64,000 bases of DNA from Streptomyces buecherae. GTDB taxonomy: Bacteria; Actinomycetota; Actinomycetes; Streptomycetales; Streptomycetaceae. Below the pieces are notes generated by a model, which was not told where the DNA came from, ran no database searches, and saw only the letters and a list, made by a program, of their open reading frames with translations. The translations under genes and the position numbers were made by a program. Each line of letters opens with the position of its first letter. Position 1 is the stretch's first letter. The stretch spans positions 3,312,501-3,376,500 of the forward strand of contig NZ_CP060404.1 in NCBI RefSeq assembly GCF_014295035.1, given 5' to 3'. This document shows, piece by piece, positions 7,863 to 16,636 of this stretch.

Positions 7863-8366
7863 ATGACGAGTGGACCCCAGCCCGAGCCGCGCTGGCTCAC
7901 CGACGAGGAGCAGCAGACCTGGCAGGCGTACATGCACGCCTCGACACTCCTTGAGGACCACCTCGACCGTCAGTTGCAGCGCGACGCCGGCATGCCGCAC
8001 ACCTACTACGCCCTCCTGGTACTCCTCGAACGCGCGCCGCGGCGACGGATGCGGATGACCGAACTGGCGCGGAACGCGAAGATCACCCGCTCGCGCCTCT
8101 CGCACGCCGTGTCCCGGCTGGAGAAGTACGGCTGGGTGCGGCGCGAGGACTGCGCCTCCGACAAGCGTGGCCAGAACGCCGTGCTCACCGACGAGGGCTA
8201 CGAGGTGCTCAGCAAGTCCGCGCCCGGGCACGTCGAGGCGGTCCGTCACGCGATCTTCGATCGCCTCTCGGCCGAACAGGTCAGCCAGCTCGGCGAGATC
8301 TGCCGCGCCATCGCCAAGGGCCTCCAGCCCGAGTGTGGCCGCGCCGACCTCCCCTGGCTGCGCTGA
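7863..8366 (+). CDS. MarR family transcriptional regulator
   Basis: A 167-residue winged-helix regulator starting MTSGPQPEPRWLTDEEQQTW. The DNA-binding core is RMRMTELARNAKITRSRLSH AVSRLEKYGWV (residues about 60-91), followed by the wing REDCASDKRGQNAVLTDEG. MarR proteins bind palindromic operators as dimers and release them on ligand or oxidant binding. The ATG at 7863 fits family length; in-frame upstream sequence is not conserved-looking. It converges with the MFS pump gene, which it could regulate in trans, although that pump already has a TetR gene in cis. One Cys (EDCASDK) lies in the wing and another near the C-terminus. Confidence 0.85.
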   Translation: MTSGPQPEPRWLTDEEQQTWQAYMHASTLLEDHLDRQLQRDAGMPHTYYALLVLLERAPRRRMRMTELARNAKITRSRLSHAVSRLEKYGWVRREDCASDKRGQNAVLTDEGYEVLSKSAPGHVEAVRHAIFDRLSAEQVSQLGEICRAIAKGLQPECGRADLPWLR

Positions 8367-8620
8367 ACCCCCAGCACCTCGCGCCCGGCGCCTTCACGCT
8401 TCAACGCCCCGCGCCCCCGGCGCCTACACGCTCCGACACCCCGCGCAACCACGCGGGGCGCCCCCACACCACCCTCGCCCCCCACCTCCCCACACCGTCA
8501 CCGGCGCCCCGCGCCCGCCACGTACGCCCACCGCCCGGGATCGGCCGCCGCCAGCACCCGAGCACCCGAGCACCCGCCGACTGCGCTTCGTCGGTCCGGG
8601 CTGTTCCGTTCCGCATACGC

Positions 8621-8679
8621 CGCGGGGCCCCCGCTGTCGGACACTGTCGCCAAACGTGTCCGACGTCGGGGGCCCCGCG
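8621..8679. terminator. Two-tier bidirectional terminator
   Basis: Outer perfect arms of 13 bases (8621-8633 and 8667-8679) enclose inner perfect arms of 9 bases (8636-8644 and 8656-8664), separated by a 2-base mismatch, with an 11-base loop. It sits between the convergent MarR and MFS genes. The rest of the 8367-8768 interval is C-rich and shows no gene. Confidence 0.8.
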
Positions 8680-8768
8680 CCTGGCTGCCGCGCATCGGGC
8701 GCGGCAGCCGCTGTCCATCCACTCCCGCCCGAGCGCCTCGCTCGGCGCCGGTAGGGCGGTGAGTTGGG

Positions 8769-10277
8769 TCAGTGGGCCATCACCGGCACCGGAACGTCGT
8801 CCTCCGCGCCATCGCCGGTGGCGGCGGCACCGTGGCCACTCTGCGGCCCGGTGTTGACGAACGTGAAGGCGATCGCCGAGGCCACGAGGAGGATGACGAC
8901 GGCCCAGGTGATGGCGGTCGTGTACCCCTCGACGAGGGCCGTGAGCTGCAGGCTCTTGGCCGACGTGGCGCCCTGCGCGTGATCCTTGAAGTACTCGGTC
9001 GTGGCGCTGGCCGCGATCGTGTTGAGCAGCGCGGTGCCGATGGCGCCGCCGACCTGCTGCGAGGTGTTCACCATCGCGGAGGCGATACCCGCGTCACGCG
9101 GCTGCACGCCGTGCGTCGCCAGGCTCATCGCCGGCATGAACGCGGTACCCATACCCAGGCCGAGCAGCAGCATCGCCGGCAGGATCAGCCCGACGTAGGA
9201 GCTCTCGGTGTCGAGCTGGGTGAGCAGCGCCATACCGAGGGCGGCGACCAGGAAGCCGGGGCCCATGAGCAGCCGCGGGGGAACGCGGGTCATCAGGCGG
9301 GCGCCGATCTGGGTCGAGCCGGTGATCATCGTGGCGATCATCGGCAGGAACGCGAGGCCGGTCGTGACCGGGCTGTAGTCCTTGACGATCTGCAGGTAGT
9401 AGGTAAGGAAGAGGAACAGACCGAACATGCCGATGACCGCGAGGCCCAGCGACATGTAGACGCCGGCACGGTTGCGCTCGGTGAGCACGCGCAGCGGAAG
9501 CAGCGGGTTCTTGACCCGGCCCTCGACCACGACGAAGGCGGCGAGCAGCACGACGGCGGCGATGAACAGGCCGATGGTGGCGCCCGCGGTCCAGCCGTCC
9601 TCCTCGGCCCGGGTGAAGCCGTAGACCAGCGAAACGAGACCCGTGGTGGCGAGCACCACGCCGGGTATGTCGAGCTTGGAGGGGTTACGGCTGTCGCTGG
9701 GCTCGCTGATCACCATGATGGCGCCGGCCACGGCGACGGCGGCGAACGGGATGTTCACGTAGAACGTCCAGCGCCAGTCCATGTACTCGGTGAGCACGCC
9801 ACCCAGGATCAGGCCGACCGCACCGCCGCCACCGGCGATGGCACCGAAGACGCCGAACGCCTTGGCCCGCTCCTTCGGGTCGGTGAACATGACCGCGAGC
9901 AGCGACAGGGCCGCGGGGGCGAGCAGGGCGCCGAACACACCCTGCAGGGCGCGGGCGCCGAGCAGCATGCCGGTGTTGACCGCGGCGCCGCCGAGGGCGG
10001 AGGCGGCGGCGAAGCCGAGCAGGCCGATGATGAACGTCTGACGACGTCCCCACAGGTCAGCCAGGCGTCCGCCGAAGAGGAGGAGACCACCGAAGGCGAG
10101 GGCGTAGGCGGTGATGACCCACTGCTTGTTGCCCTCGGAAATGTTCAGGGACTCCTGCGCCGAGGGGAGCGCGATGTTCACGATCGTCGCGTCGAGCACG
10201 ACCATCAGTTGGGCGAGGGCGATGAAGATCAGCGCTTTCCAGCGCCGTGGGTCAGCTTGCTTGGCCATTTCTGGCAT
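8769..10277 (-). CDS. MFS transporter, DHA2 (14-TM, EmrB/QacA-type) drug:H+ antiporter
   Basis: A 502-residue polytopic protein. Motifs: LDATIVNIALPSAQESLNIS in TM1 (DHA2 motif D1-like), GGRLADLWGRRQTFIIGL (motif A, loop 2-3), a motif B-like LGARALQGVFGALLAPAALS, and motif C-like GAIAGGGGAVGLILGGVLTE in TM5. Fourteen hydrophobic stretches fit the DHA2 family, which exports antibiotics and cationic drugs with proton antiport. The C-terminal tail is short and acidic. The start is ATG 10277 or ATG 10268; both have weak ribosome-binding sites. It is downstream of the TetR gene on the same strand with a 151-base gap, so either cotranscribed or separately TetR-controlled. The substrate is unknown. 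Confidence 0.9.
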   Translation of the reverse strand: MPEMAKQADPRRWKALIFIALAQLMVVLDATIVNIALPSAQESLNISEGNKQWVITAYALAFGGLLLFGGRLADLWGRRQTFIIGLLGFAAASALGGAAVNTGMLLGARALQGVFGALLAPAALSLLAVMFTDPKERAKAFGVFGAIAGGGGAVGLILGGVLTEYMDWRWTFYVNIPFAAVAVAGAIMVISEPSDSRNPSKLDIPGVVLATTGLVSLVYGFTRAEEDGWTAGATIGLFIAAVVLLAAFVVVEGRVKNPLLPLRVLTERNRAGVYMSLGLAVIGMFGLFLFLTYYLQIVKDYSPVTTGLAFLPMIATMITGSTQIGARLMTRVPPRLLMGPGFLVAALGMALLTQLDTESSYVGLILPAMLLLGLGMGTAFMPAMSLATHGVQPRDAGIASAMVNTSQQVGGAIGTALLNTIAASATTEYFKDHAQGATSAKSLQLTALVEGYTTAITWAVVILLVASAIAFTFVNTGPQSGHGAAATGDGAEDDVPVPVMAH

Positions 10278-10428
10278 GAGTGGGCCTACCTAGCGATACG
10301 GGAGTGAAAGATCGGGACTCGGCGGGCCGGTGACGCGGGAGGCATGCAGGGCCCGGATGGTGGCAAGAGCGCGCCTGTGGTGATTGCCGGCGGCGCGACA
10401 AGAAGGAGAGAAACGTCAGGTCATGGGC

Positions 10429-11109
10429 TCAGGTCGTGGGGCGCAGGTCCTCCATGGTTGCTGCCGCGCCGGGAAGTACGGAGCGGGCCGGCGTCGCGAG
10501 GCCATCCAGGAACAACTGCAGGTGCCGGTGGACGAACTGATCAAAGTCCACGCAGCTCACCCCGCACTCGGACCCCCGGCCCCGGGGCGTGGCCCCCAGG
10601 CCGGGCAGCGGTCGCGTGAGTTGGGTCACGGCGACCATCAGGTCACCGACGTCTATGTCGGTCCGGAGCTGACCGCTCTCCCGGGCATCCCTCATCAGGG
10701 CTTCTATGCCGCAGTTGAGGCGGTGTCGAGCGGCGACCAACTCAGGGTGTTCCTTGTCAGCGGTGTGTGACATCAGCGGGCACAGCGCTCCCATCCCAGC
10801 GGCCTGGTGTACGAAGCGCCGCAGTGCCTCGAAGGCGTCCGGCTCCTCCACCCTCGCCGCCTCCGCCTGGTCAGCTATGTGATCCATGACGGAGAGCGCG
10901 ACGTGGTGTATCAGCTCGCCGCGATCCGCGAAGTGCCGGTAGAGCGTGGCATTTCCGACCCCAGCCCGTCGAGCGATTTCATCGAGGGGGACGTCGGCCC
11001 CGTGCTCGACGAACACCTCGCGCGCCGCCGCGATGATCCGCTCCCGGTTGCGCAACGCGTCCGCGCGCAGCCGGGGCTGCGAGACCTTCGCGGAGCTGGT
11101 GGCGGTCAC
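10429..11109 (-). CDS. TetR family regulator, probable repressor of the adjacent MFS pump
   Basis: 226 residues. The N-terminal helix-turn-helix reads RERIIAAAREVFVEHGADVP LDEIARRAGVGNATLYRHFA (residues about 22-61), the typical TetR signature. The ligand-binding part contains ALCPLMSHTADKEHPELVAA and ends in a variable tail. The GTG start at 11109 follows GAAGGGAGAG. It is transcribed towards the MFS gene, the classic arrangement of a local drug-responsive repressor. No convincing operator palindrome was found in its upstream region or in the gap before the MFS gene. Confidence 0.9.
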   Translation of the reverse strand: MTATSSAKVSQPRLRADALRNRERIIAAAREVFVEHGADVPLDEIARRAGVGNATLYRHFADRGELIHHVALSVMDHIADQAEAARVEEPDAFEALRRFVHQAAGMGALCPLMSHTADKEHPELVAARHRLNCGIEALMRDARESGQLRTDIDVGDLMVAVTQLTRPLPGLGATPRGRGSECGVSCVDFDQFVHRHLQLFLDGLATPARSVLPGAAATMEDLRPTT

Positions 11110-11834
11110 GGCCGCTCTCCCTTCGATGGCTGGGGGCTCGCGGGCCCCCGCTCGTTACGGTTTCTGCTCTTCTGTCACGCCGATGCGTACTGCTGACGCG
11201 CCGCCGCGCGGCCCCGCAGCGACGCTGCTGCGGTGCGGGCGACTGCCGCCGACTTCCGCGGTTCCTCGGTCGTCTGGTGGTGCGACGCGGGCGCCAACGG
11301 ACGCGCTGCGCGCGCCCTCGGCCCCCGTGTCGCTCCGTCATTTCCCGGCCCCGGGACGATCCTTGGGACCTAGGCCTCAAGTCCTCGTACCGGGGACCCA
11401 GTCCCCGTTTATGAAGTCACCCGGTTAAACGGGGAGCCCCTCCCCGGATATTTCGCGCGTCGATGTGAACTGGAACACACGCTCGAAAGGCGGGCTCCTC
11501 TCGGCCCCGCACCGCTACGTATCCGCAGGTCACAGGCGTGCCACAGCCCGGGGTGCGGCCCCGAAGAAATCGTTCGCGGTGGAACACAGGGGACCCACGG
11601 GGTGTGTGGGGCGTACGAAACGGGCCCGCGTACCGTCTCCGGCGGACCGGGGCGCCACCCCGACCAACGCCCGCCACGTCACACCTCGCCGCCCGTCACG
11701 ACACCCGAGCGGCGCACAGATCCCGCGCGGACGGGCGTACCCGGCGCGCGGCGCGCTCCCGCGCTCGGGATGGTGGTCGCACAGCGCAGCCACCGCACCC
11801 GACCGGCTGCCCCGGCCGCGAAGGCGGGTCCGGC
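11110..11834. other. Long divergent intergenic region
   Basis: About 725 bases between the TetR gene and the M6 protease. Long open frames here are Pro/Arg-rich shadows. An AT-richer inverted repeat at 11403-11434 is the only structured element seen. The protease start is uncertain, so part of this region may be 5' coding sequence. Confidence 0.35.
11403..11434. repeat. Inverted repeat CCCCGTTTA-N14-TAAACGGGG
   Basis: Perfect 9-base arms (11403-11411 and 11426-11434) with AT-rich inner ends, unusual for this genome. It could be a regulator site for the divergent genes or a terminator-like hairpin. No protein can be assigned. Confidence 0.45.
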
Positions 11835-13877
11835 ATGCGGCACCAACGGCCAGGCGACAGCAACCCTCCCGAGGACCAGGGCCCCGAGCGAGCCCAAAGC
11901 CCCCTATCCGACGGCCCTCGCCCCGGCGCACGCCCCGCGCCCCCCGCCTCGCACCGCCGCGCCCCGCGCAACCCCGCCCAGACATCCCGGGCGCCTCAGA
12001 CACCCCGTGCACCCCGGCCGCCGCAGACTCCGCGTGGCGCGCAGCCCACCCCGCGCTCCCCCGCCTCCTCCGCGCGCCCCGTCACGCCGCCGCCCCGGGC
12101 CCGGAAGACCACCCACCCGGGGCACATACCCGCAGGTCAGGCCCGAATACGAGACCGCAGGACGCCCCGTGTCGCGCTCGTCGCAGCCGCCGCGTTCGTC
12201 GCCCTCATACCGGTGGCGCCCACGACCACCGACGACCCGACCGCCGCGCCCCCGGACCACCCACCGGCCCCGGCCGAGTGGGACAGCACCGCCCCCGACC
12301 AGGCCGACGCCCGGTCACACGAGAGCGGAACGGGTGACGGCCTCGCCGGGCGCCGCGACGAGCGGCCGACAGGCGGGGACGCGGACGGGAACGGAAACGG
12401 GGTCGGGAACGGGGACGGCGCAACGACCCGGACCGGACCCGACGGCGGCACCACGGGGCGCGGCGAGACGGGCCGGCGCCCCGATGGCCAGGACGACTCC
12501 GAAGCCAACGCCTCCGACGCCGCCGACCTCCCCTGCGCCCTGCCGACCCACGGCGACGCCCACCTGTCCGAAGGCATACCGACCAAGGACGGCTACGCGC
12601 GCAGCACCGACACGGTGCACGCGCTCACCCTCATGATCGACTTCCCGGACACACCCGGCGAGGGCACGGCACGACAGCGGTTCGCGGAGTTCTTTCCGCA
12701 GACCTCCCGCTGGTTCACCCGAGGTTCGTACGGGCGGCTCGACTACCGGCCCGCCACGCCGATCCGCCACTGGCTCCGGATGCCGCGCCCCTTCACCGCG
12801 TACGGCATCGACCGCGGCAGCCCGTACGAGCCCGGCTATCAGCGGCTGCTCAAGGACATCGTGGCCGCGGCCGACAAGCGCGTGGACTTCGGGCGGTACG
12901 ACCTGGTCAACGTCCTGGTCACGCCGAACGCGGGGCCGCCGGCGACGCACACGGTGCTCTCGGTGACGTTCGCGGACAACGATCGCGCGCCGCGCGCCGA
13001 CGGCGTGCGCCTGTCCAATGTCTCGTTCGTCTACAGCCGCCAGGACGACGGCACCGGCACCCTGCGCGAGACCGGTTACCGAGTGCTGCCGCACGAGAAC
13101 AACCACTCCTTCGGCCTGCCCGACCTCTACACCGCGTCGGGCGCGGGCCGGGCCGGGCACTGGGACCTGATGTCGGAGGACTGGGGGGCCAACAACGACA
13201 TACTCGGCTGGCACAAGTGGAAGCTGGGCTGGCTCGGCGCGCGGCAGGTCGCGTGCGCTACCGAGAGTCCCGACGCGACCGCCCGAGCCGGAATATCCCG
13301 GCACACCCTGACCCCGCTCGCCCGCCCCGGCGGCACGAAGGTGGTCTTCCTCCCCGTGTCGCGACGTGGCGGGTACGCCATGGAGGCGCGGACGCGCGGG
13401 GGCAACGACGCCGCCGTGTGCAGACCGGGCGTCCTCATCTACTGGGTCGACGTCCACAAGGACTCGGGACAGGGCCCGGTCACCGTCATGGACAGCACGC
13501 GCGGAACCGGCCCGCGCCGCCCCCACCGGCCCAACGGGGCCGCACCCCCACCCAACGGGCCGACCACCTCGCGCTCGGCGACCACCCCCGGCACCGCGTC
13601 GACCTCCGACACCCCACACCAGCAACCACCTTCGCCTCACCACCCCCACACCCACCACCACCGCGGAGCCGCCCGCCCCTGGAGCGCCCCGACCGCCGGC
13701 GCGCAGGGCTGCACCCGGCTCCCCAACGTGCACGCCGGCCTCAGCGACGCGACGTTCACGCCGGGTCAGACCTTTACCGACAACCGGCACGGCGTACGCG
13801 TCAGCATCACCGTCACCGACCGCACCCGCGGTGGCGACTACACCATCAGAATCACCCGCCGCGGCGCGGCAAGCTGA
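11835..13877 (+). CDS. Secreted M6-family (immune inhibitor A-like) metalloprotease
   Basis: 680 residues from the ATG at 11835. A hydrophobic stretch (VALVAAAAFVALIPVAP, residues about 113-129) follows a long Pro/Arg-rich N-region and should be the export signal or anchor; a later non-ATG start is possible. After an acidic low-complexity linker the catalytic domain has HALTLMIDFPD, WFTRGSYGRLDYRP, and the zinc motif HENNHSFGLPDLY (HExxH at residue 420) followed by GHWDLMSEDWG and GWHKWKLGWL, all M6 features. A His/Pro/Thr-rich segment of about 60 residues interrupts the domain after PVTVMDSTRG and before GCTRLPNVHAGLSD. That is unusual and may reflect local frame scrambling or an insertion. 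Confidence 0.8.
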   Translation: MRHQRPGDSNPPEDQGPERAQSPLSDGPRPGARPAPPASHRRAPRNPAQTSRAPQTPRAPRPPQTPRGAQPTPRSPASSARPVTPPPRARKTTHPGHIPAGQARIRDRRTPRVALVAAAAFVALIPVAPTTTDDPTAAPPDHPPAPAEWDSTAPDQADARSHESGTGDGLAGRRDERPTGGDADGNGNGVGNGDGATTRTGPDGGTTGRGETGRRPDGQDDSEANASDAADLPCALPTHGDAHLSEGIPTKDGYARSTDTVHALTLMIDFPDTPGEGTARQRFAEFFPQTSRWFTRGSYGRLDYRPATPIRHWLRMPRPFTAYGIDRGSPYEPGYQRLLKDIVAAADKRVDFGRYDLVNVLVTPNAGPPATHTVLSVTFADNDRAPRADGVRLSNVSFVYSRQDDGTGTLRETGYRVLPHENNHSFGLPDLYTASGAGRAGHWDLMSEDWGANNDILGWHKWKLGWLGARQVACATESPDATARAGISRHTLTPLARPGGTKVVFLPVSRRGGYAMEARTRGGNDAAVCRPGVLIYWVDVHKDSGQGPVTVMDSTRGTGPRRPHRPNGAAPPPNGPTTSRSATTPGTASTSDTPHQQPPSPHHPHTHHHRGAARPWSAPTAGAQGCTRLPNVHAGLSDATFTPGQTFTDNRHGVRVSITVTDRTRGGDYTIRITRRGAAS

Positions 13878-13901
13878 GCCACAGCAACCACGCGCCGCGC
13901 A

Positions 13902-14588
13902 TCACGCATCACGCCAGTGCTGCCGTCCCAGGCTGATGATGCGCAGTTGGCTGCGGGCGGTGGCGGCGATCCTGGCCTCCGCGGCCGACGCCGCGCGATC
14001 GGCCGCAGCGGGGTCTTCCGAGGCGGAAGCGTCCGCGACGGCGGAGCGATCCGGGGCCGCCTCAAGGAACGCCGCGGCGGTCATCACCATGTGGTCCACG
14101 TACAGCTCGGCCAGCATCCGAATGTCCTCGGCGCTCCAACCGTCCGCCTCCAGTTGGAGGGCGAACGCGGCGGCCACCTCGTCGACGAAGCGGCCCAACT
14201 CCGCCGCGATGGCCTCGCGTACGGGGCGTACCCCGCCGTGCCGCTCGCGCGCGATGAACCGTACGTGGGCCGGGTACGCGCGCACGTGGCGCGCGACCGC
14301 GTCGACGGTGCCCTCGATCCGCTCCTCGTCGCCGTTCTGCTCGGCGAGTATGGCGCGGATCATGACGTGCAGGCTGCCCAACGCCTCCTCGACCAGCGCC
14401 ACTCCGAGGTCGGCCATGTCCCGGAAGTGCCGGTAGAAGGCGGCCGGGGCCACACCCACCAGTCGGGTCACCTCGCGCAGGCCGAGGCTGCTCAGACTCT
14501 GCTCCTCAAGCAGCCGCAGCCCCGCGTCCAGGAGTGCCTGCCGGGTCTTCTGCTTCTGGGCCTGCCTGACCCCGACCGTGTGACTCAT
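13902..14588 (-). CDS. TetR family regulator divergent from a small membrane-protein operon
   Basis: 228 residues. Helix-turn-helix: KTRQALLDAGLRLLEEQSLS SLGLREVTRLVGVAPAAFYR (residues about 14-53). The ligand domain contains HVRFIARERHGGVRPVREAI and ELYVDHMVMTAAAFLEA, typical of TetR proteins of the FabR/fatty-acid-type group in actinomycetes. An Ala/Ser-rich tail follows. The start ATG lies 50 bases from a strong palindromic operator (14638-14671) shared with the divergent genes, so autoregulation and control of 14793-15353 are likely. Confidence 0.88.
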   Translation of the reverse strand: MSHTVGVRQAQKQKTRQALLDAGLRLLEEQSLSSLGLREVTRLVGVAPAAFYRHFRDMADLGVALVEEALGSLHVMIRAILAEQNGDEERIEGTVDAVARHVRAYPAHVRFIARERHGGVRPVREAIAAELGRFVDEVAAAFALQLEADGWSAEDIRMLAELYVDHMVMTAAAFLEAAPDRSAVADASASEDPAAADRAASAAEARIAATARSQLRIISLGRQHWRDA

Positions 14589-14637
14589 GTCATTCAGTAA
14601 ACAGCCGTTCTCTCACTTTGGCCACCGTACACTGGAG

Positions 14638-14671
14638 TCAGTGAACAGTCGTCATTCCAAGTGTTCACTGA
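14638..14671. promoter_or_regulatory. TetR operator, perfect 10-base inverted repeat
   Basis: TCAGTGAACA (14638-14647) and TGTTCACTGA (14662-14671) are perfect inverses with a 14-base spacer. A related half-site CAGTAAACA lies at 14595-14603, near the TetR start. Three copies of CAGTRAACA in the divergent promoter strongly suggest the binding site of the adjacent TetR regulator. Confidence 0.75.
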
Positions 14672-14792
14672 ACCGTAGTGCGCGCTTTCACCGACCGCAC
14701 ATCGGCCTCGTCGGTCACACCGACCGCGCTCATCGCCCCCTGACCAGCGACCCCGACCCCCGATACCGACACCGAGCGAGAAAGGCCATCCG

Positions 14793-14951
14793 ATGCTCTT
14801 CCTCGTCGCACTCTTCCTCCTCATGAGCCTCGTGGTCGGCGCGGCAGCCCACACCTCGCTGCCGGTCTTCCTCGTCGCGGCCACCGTCATCGCCGGCTGG
14901 CTGCTCGCCTTCTCCCTCCGCGAACGCCACACGCGCACCAGGCAGCACTGA
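14793..14951 (+). CDS. Small two-helix membrane protein (52 aa)
   Basis: Reads MLFLVALFLLMSLVVGAAAH, a short turn, then a second hydrophobic helix (VFLVAATVIAGWLLAFSL) and a basic tail RERHTRTRQH. GAAAGG precedes the ATG. It is too short for many gene callers but has ideal codon use and a ribosome-binding site, and is followed 27 bases later by the DUF4190-like gene, so the two form an operon divergent from the TetR gene. It probably sits in the cytoplasmic membrane. Function unknown. Confidence 0.7.
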   Translation: MLFLVALFLLMSLVVGAAAHTSLPVFLVAATVIAGWLLAFSLRERHTRTRQH

Positions 14952-14978
14952 CCGCCCCTGAAGCGAGAGGAGTTCACC

Positions 14979-15353
14979 ATGGGCACCCTCACCCGAGACC
15001 ACCAGCACACCGCCACCACCCCGGCCGACGACCGCCACACCCCCCACTCCGCCCCCACTACCACTCCCGCCCGACCGACGACCGCCGAACCGACCACCAC
15101 CCGACACACCGACCGCCCACGCGACGCCGACGGCATGGCGGTGGCCGCCTTCGTGCTCGGCCTCGTCGGCCTGCTCGTCTTCAACCTGGTCTTCGGCCCG
15201 TGCGCCATCGCCCTGGCCACCCTCGCCCTCCTCCGCGGCACCCACCGCAAGGGCCGCGCCTTCCTGGGCCTCACCCTGGGCGTCGCCGACCTGGTCGTCC
15301 TGTTCTCCCTGCTCGCCGCGAACGACACGGTGACCTGGCAGTTCGGCGGCTAA
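14979..15353 (+). CDS. DUF4190-like small membrane protein
   Basis: 124 residues. A Thr/His/Pro-rich cytoplasmic N-terminal half is followed by two membrane helices: DGMAVAAFVLGLVGLLVFNL with an FGPCAIALATLALLRG stretch, then GRAFLGLTLGVADLVVLFSL. The pattern G-AVAAFVLG-IxG through RG-xxRKGRAF-GLxLG matches DUF4190 proteins. GAGAGGAG precedes the ATG. Operon partner of the 52-residue membrane protein. The physiological role is unknown; TetR control suggests response to a small hydrophobic ligand or drug. Confidence 0.75.
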   Translation: MGTLTRDHQHTATTPADDRHTPHSAPTTTPARPTTAEPTTTRHTDRPRDADGMAVAAFVLGLVGLLVFNLVFGPCAIALATLALLRGTHRKGRAFLGLTLGVADLVVLFSLLAANDTVTWQFGG

Positions 15354-15677
15354 CCGAGGGCCCCGCGCGGGCGTACGGGCGCCCAAGCGACCCGCGTACG
15401 CGAAGGCGCCGGCCGCGCAGGGCCGCCCGGCCCGCCCCCGAGCGCGGCCACGCGACAGGCAAGGCCCTACCGCCCGCGCCCCAGGCCGCCGCGCCCCGCC
15501 CAAGTCGGCCGAGGTTCCCCCTGACCAGCGGGCCACCACTCACCCGCCCCCTCCACGGCCCACCCCACCGCGCGGGCACCCCCATCCGCTACCCTGTCCT
15601 GGGCCGCCCTCGCCGACGGCCCAGACCGCGTGGAGCCCGACGCTCTCGGCCAAGGCCGATGGGGACACGCAAGCCCC
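15354..15677. other. Intergenic region upstream of tRNA-Arg
   Basis: About 320 bases of C-rich sequence with no convincing gene. It should contain the tRNA promoter. Confidence 0.35.
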
Positions 15678-15753
15678 GCCTCCGTAGCTCAGGGGATAGA
15701 GCACCGCTCTCCTAAAGCGGGTGTCGCAGGTTCGAATCCTGCCGGGGGCACCA
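15678..15753 (+). tRNA. tRNA-Arg (anticodon CCT), CCA encoded
   Basis: A complete 76-base cloverleaf. Acceptor GCCTCCG pairs with CGGGGGC (one G-T pair). The D-arm is GCTCAGGGGATAGAGC; the anticodon stem CCGCT/AGCGG carries loop CTCCTAA (anticodon CCT); the T-arm is GCAGG TTCGAAT CCTGC; the discriminator is A and CCA is encoded at 15751-15753. It reads AGG codons. tRNA genes of this type are frequent integration sites in actinomycetes, and accessory-type genes follow it here. Confidence 0.97.
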
Positions 15754-15761
15754 GCCAAAAG

Positions 15762-15787
15762 GCCCCGGACCGATCACCGTCCGGGGC
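15762..15787 (+). terminator. Terminator of tRNA-Arg
   Basis: Perfect arms GCCCCGGAC and GTCCGGGGC around an 8-base loop, 8 bases after the CCA end, preceded by an A run and followed by TTCT. A classic intrinsic terminator. Confidence 0.85.
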
Positions 15788-16048
15788 TTCTGGCGTCTAC
15801 GACGCCCACGCCTGGCACCCACGCCCGACACCAACGGAAGCGATCAGCCAGCCAGCAACACAACACCCCCCGCAACACCCGGCCCACATAGCCACTGGCC
15901 CCCGCCCCAGGCTCCGCCCCCGTCTTCGGCCCGCGCCGACCCCGTTCGTCGCCAGGCCCCACATCCACCACCCGCTCGACCTCCCGCCACCAAGCCCGAT
16001 GTCAGTGGCGGGTGGCAAGCTGCCGGTAGCAGCCGAGGGGGTGGGCCG

Positions 16049-16636
16049 GTGACCATGCCGAGTAAGTGGAAGATCGCGCAGTACTGGGAGAAGAGTCCGA
16101 GGAGGCGCGACTTCGCGCCGCATTTGCAACTTGATGAGCCGTGTTGTTTCGCCTGCGGGTCGTTCGCTGAAAGGTGGAAGCGGAAGCAGGACACTCCCCA
16201 GGCCTCGTGGCAGCGCGCCAGCCTCGAACGCTCACACGTCGTCCCGCAGAGCCTCGGTGGGCCGGACGACGCGAGCAACCTGCTGCTGTTCTGTCGAGCG
16301 TGTCATCGGGAATCGCCGGACTGGAGAGACCCCGAGCAGATGGTGCGCTGGATCGCGACCCGGGATGAACGCCCCAGCCAGGAGCTTGAGACCTTCATGG
16401 CGTGGCTTGCCGCCGCCGAGAGGGCTCCGGACTTCGGGAAGGCCCTGGCCTCCGTCGCCTCCGAGGAGGGGGCAGCCGAGCGGGTGTCCGAGATGCTTCG
16501 GGACCTCATAGGGCAGGCGGGGACGCACTTCGGCGTGGGGTACAGCCAAGGCACCCGAGTCGCCGTGCTTCAGGTGGCGGCGGATGAGATCAGCAAGCGG
16601 GCACGGCGAGCGGACCGTGAGGCCGAGGAGGCGTGA
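16049..16636 (+). CDS. HNH endonuclease family protein
   Basis: 195 residues. A zinc-ribbon CFACGSF is followed by the HNH core: RSHVVPQSLGGPDDASNLLL (His of SHVVP, Asn of NLLL) and FCRACHRESPDW (second zinc pair and last His). Such domains bind a metal ion and nick or cut DNA. The remaining 110 residues are helical with no recognised domain (ERVSEMLRDLIGQAGTHFGV, VAVLQVAADEISKRARRADR). Start GTG 16049 (GGGGGTGG 5 bases upstream) or ATG 16055. It overlaps the convergent NOV-like gene by 67 bases. Position 300 bases from a tRNA suggests an accessory or defence-type origin. Confidence 0.75.
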   Translation: MTMPSKWKIAQYWEKSPRRRDFAPHLQLDEPCCFACGSFAERWKRKQDTPQASWQRASLERSHVVPQSLGGPDDASNLLLFCRACHRESPDWRDPEQMVRWIATRDERPSQELETFMAWLAAAERAPDFGKALASVASEEGAAERVSEMLRDLIGQAGTHFGVGYSQGTRVAVLQVAADEISKRARRADREAEEA

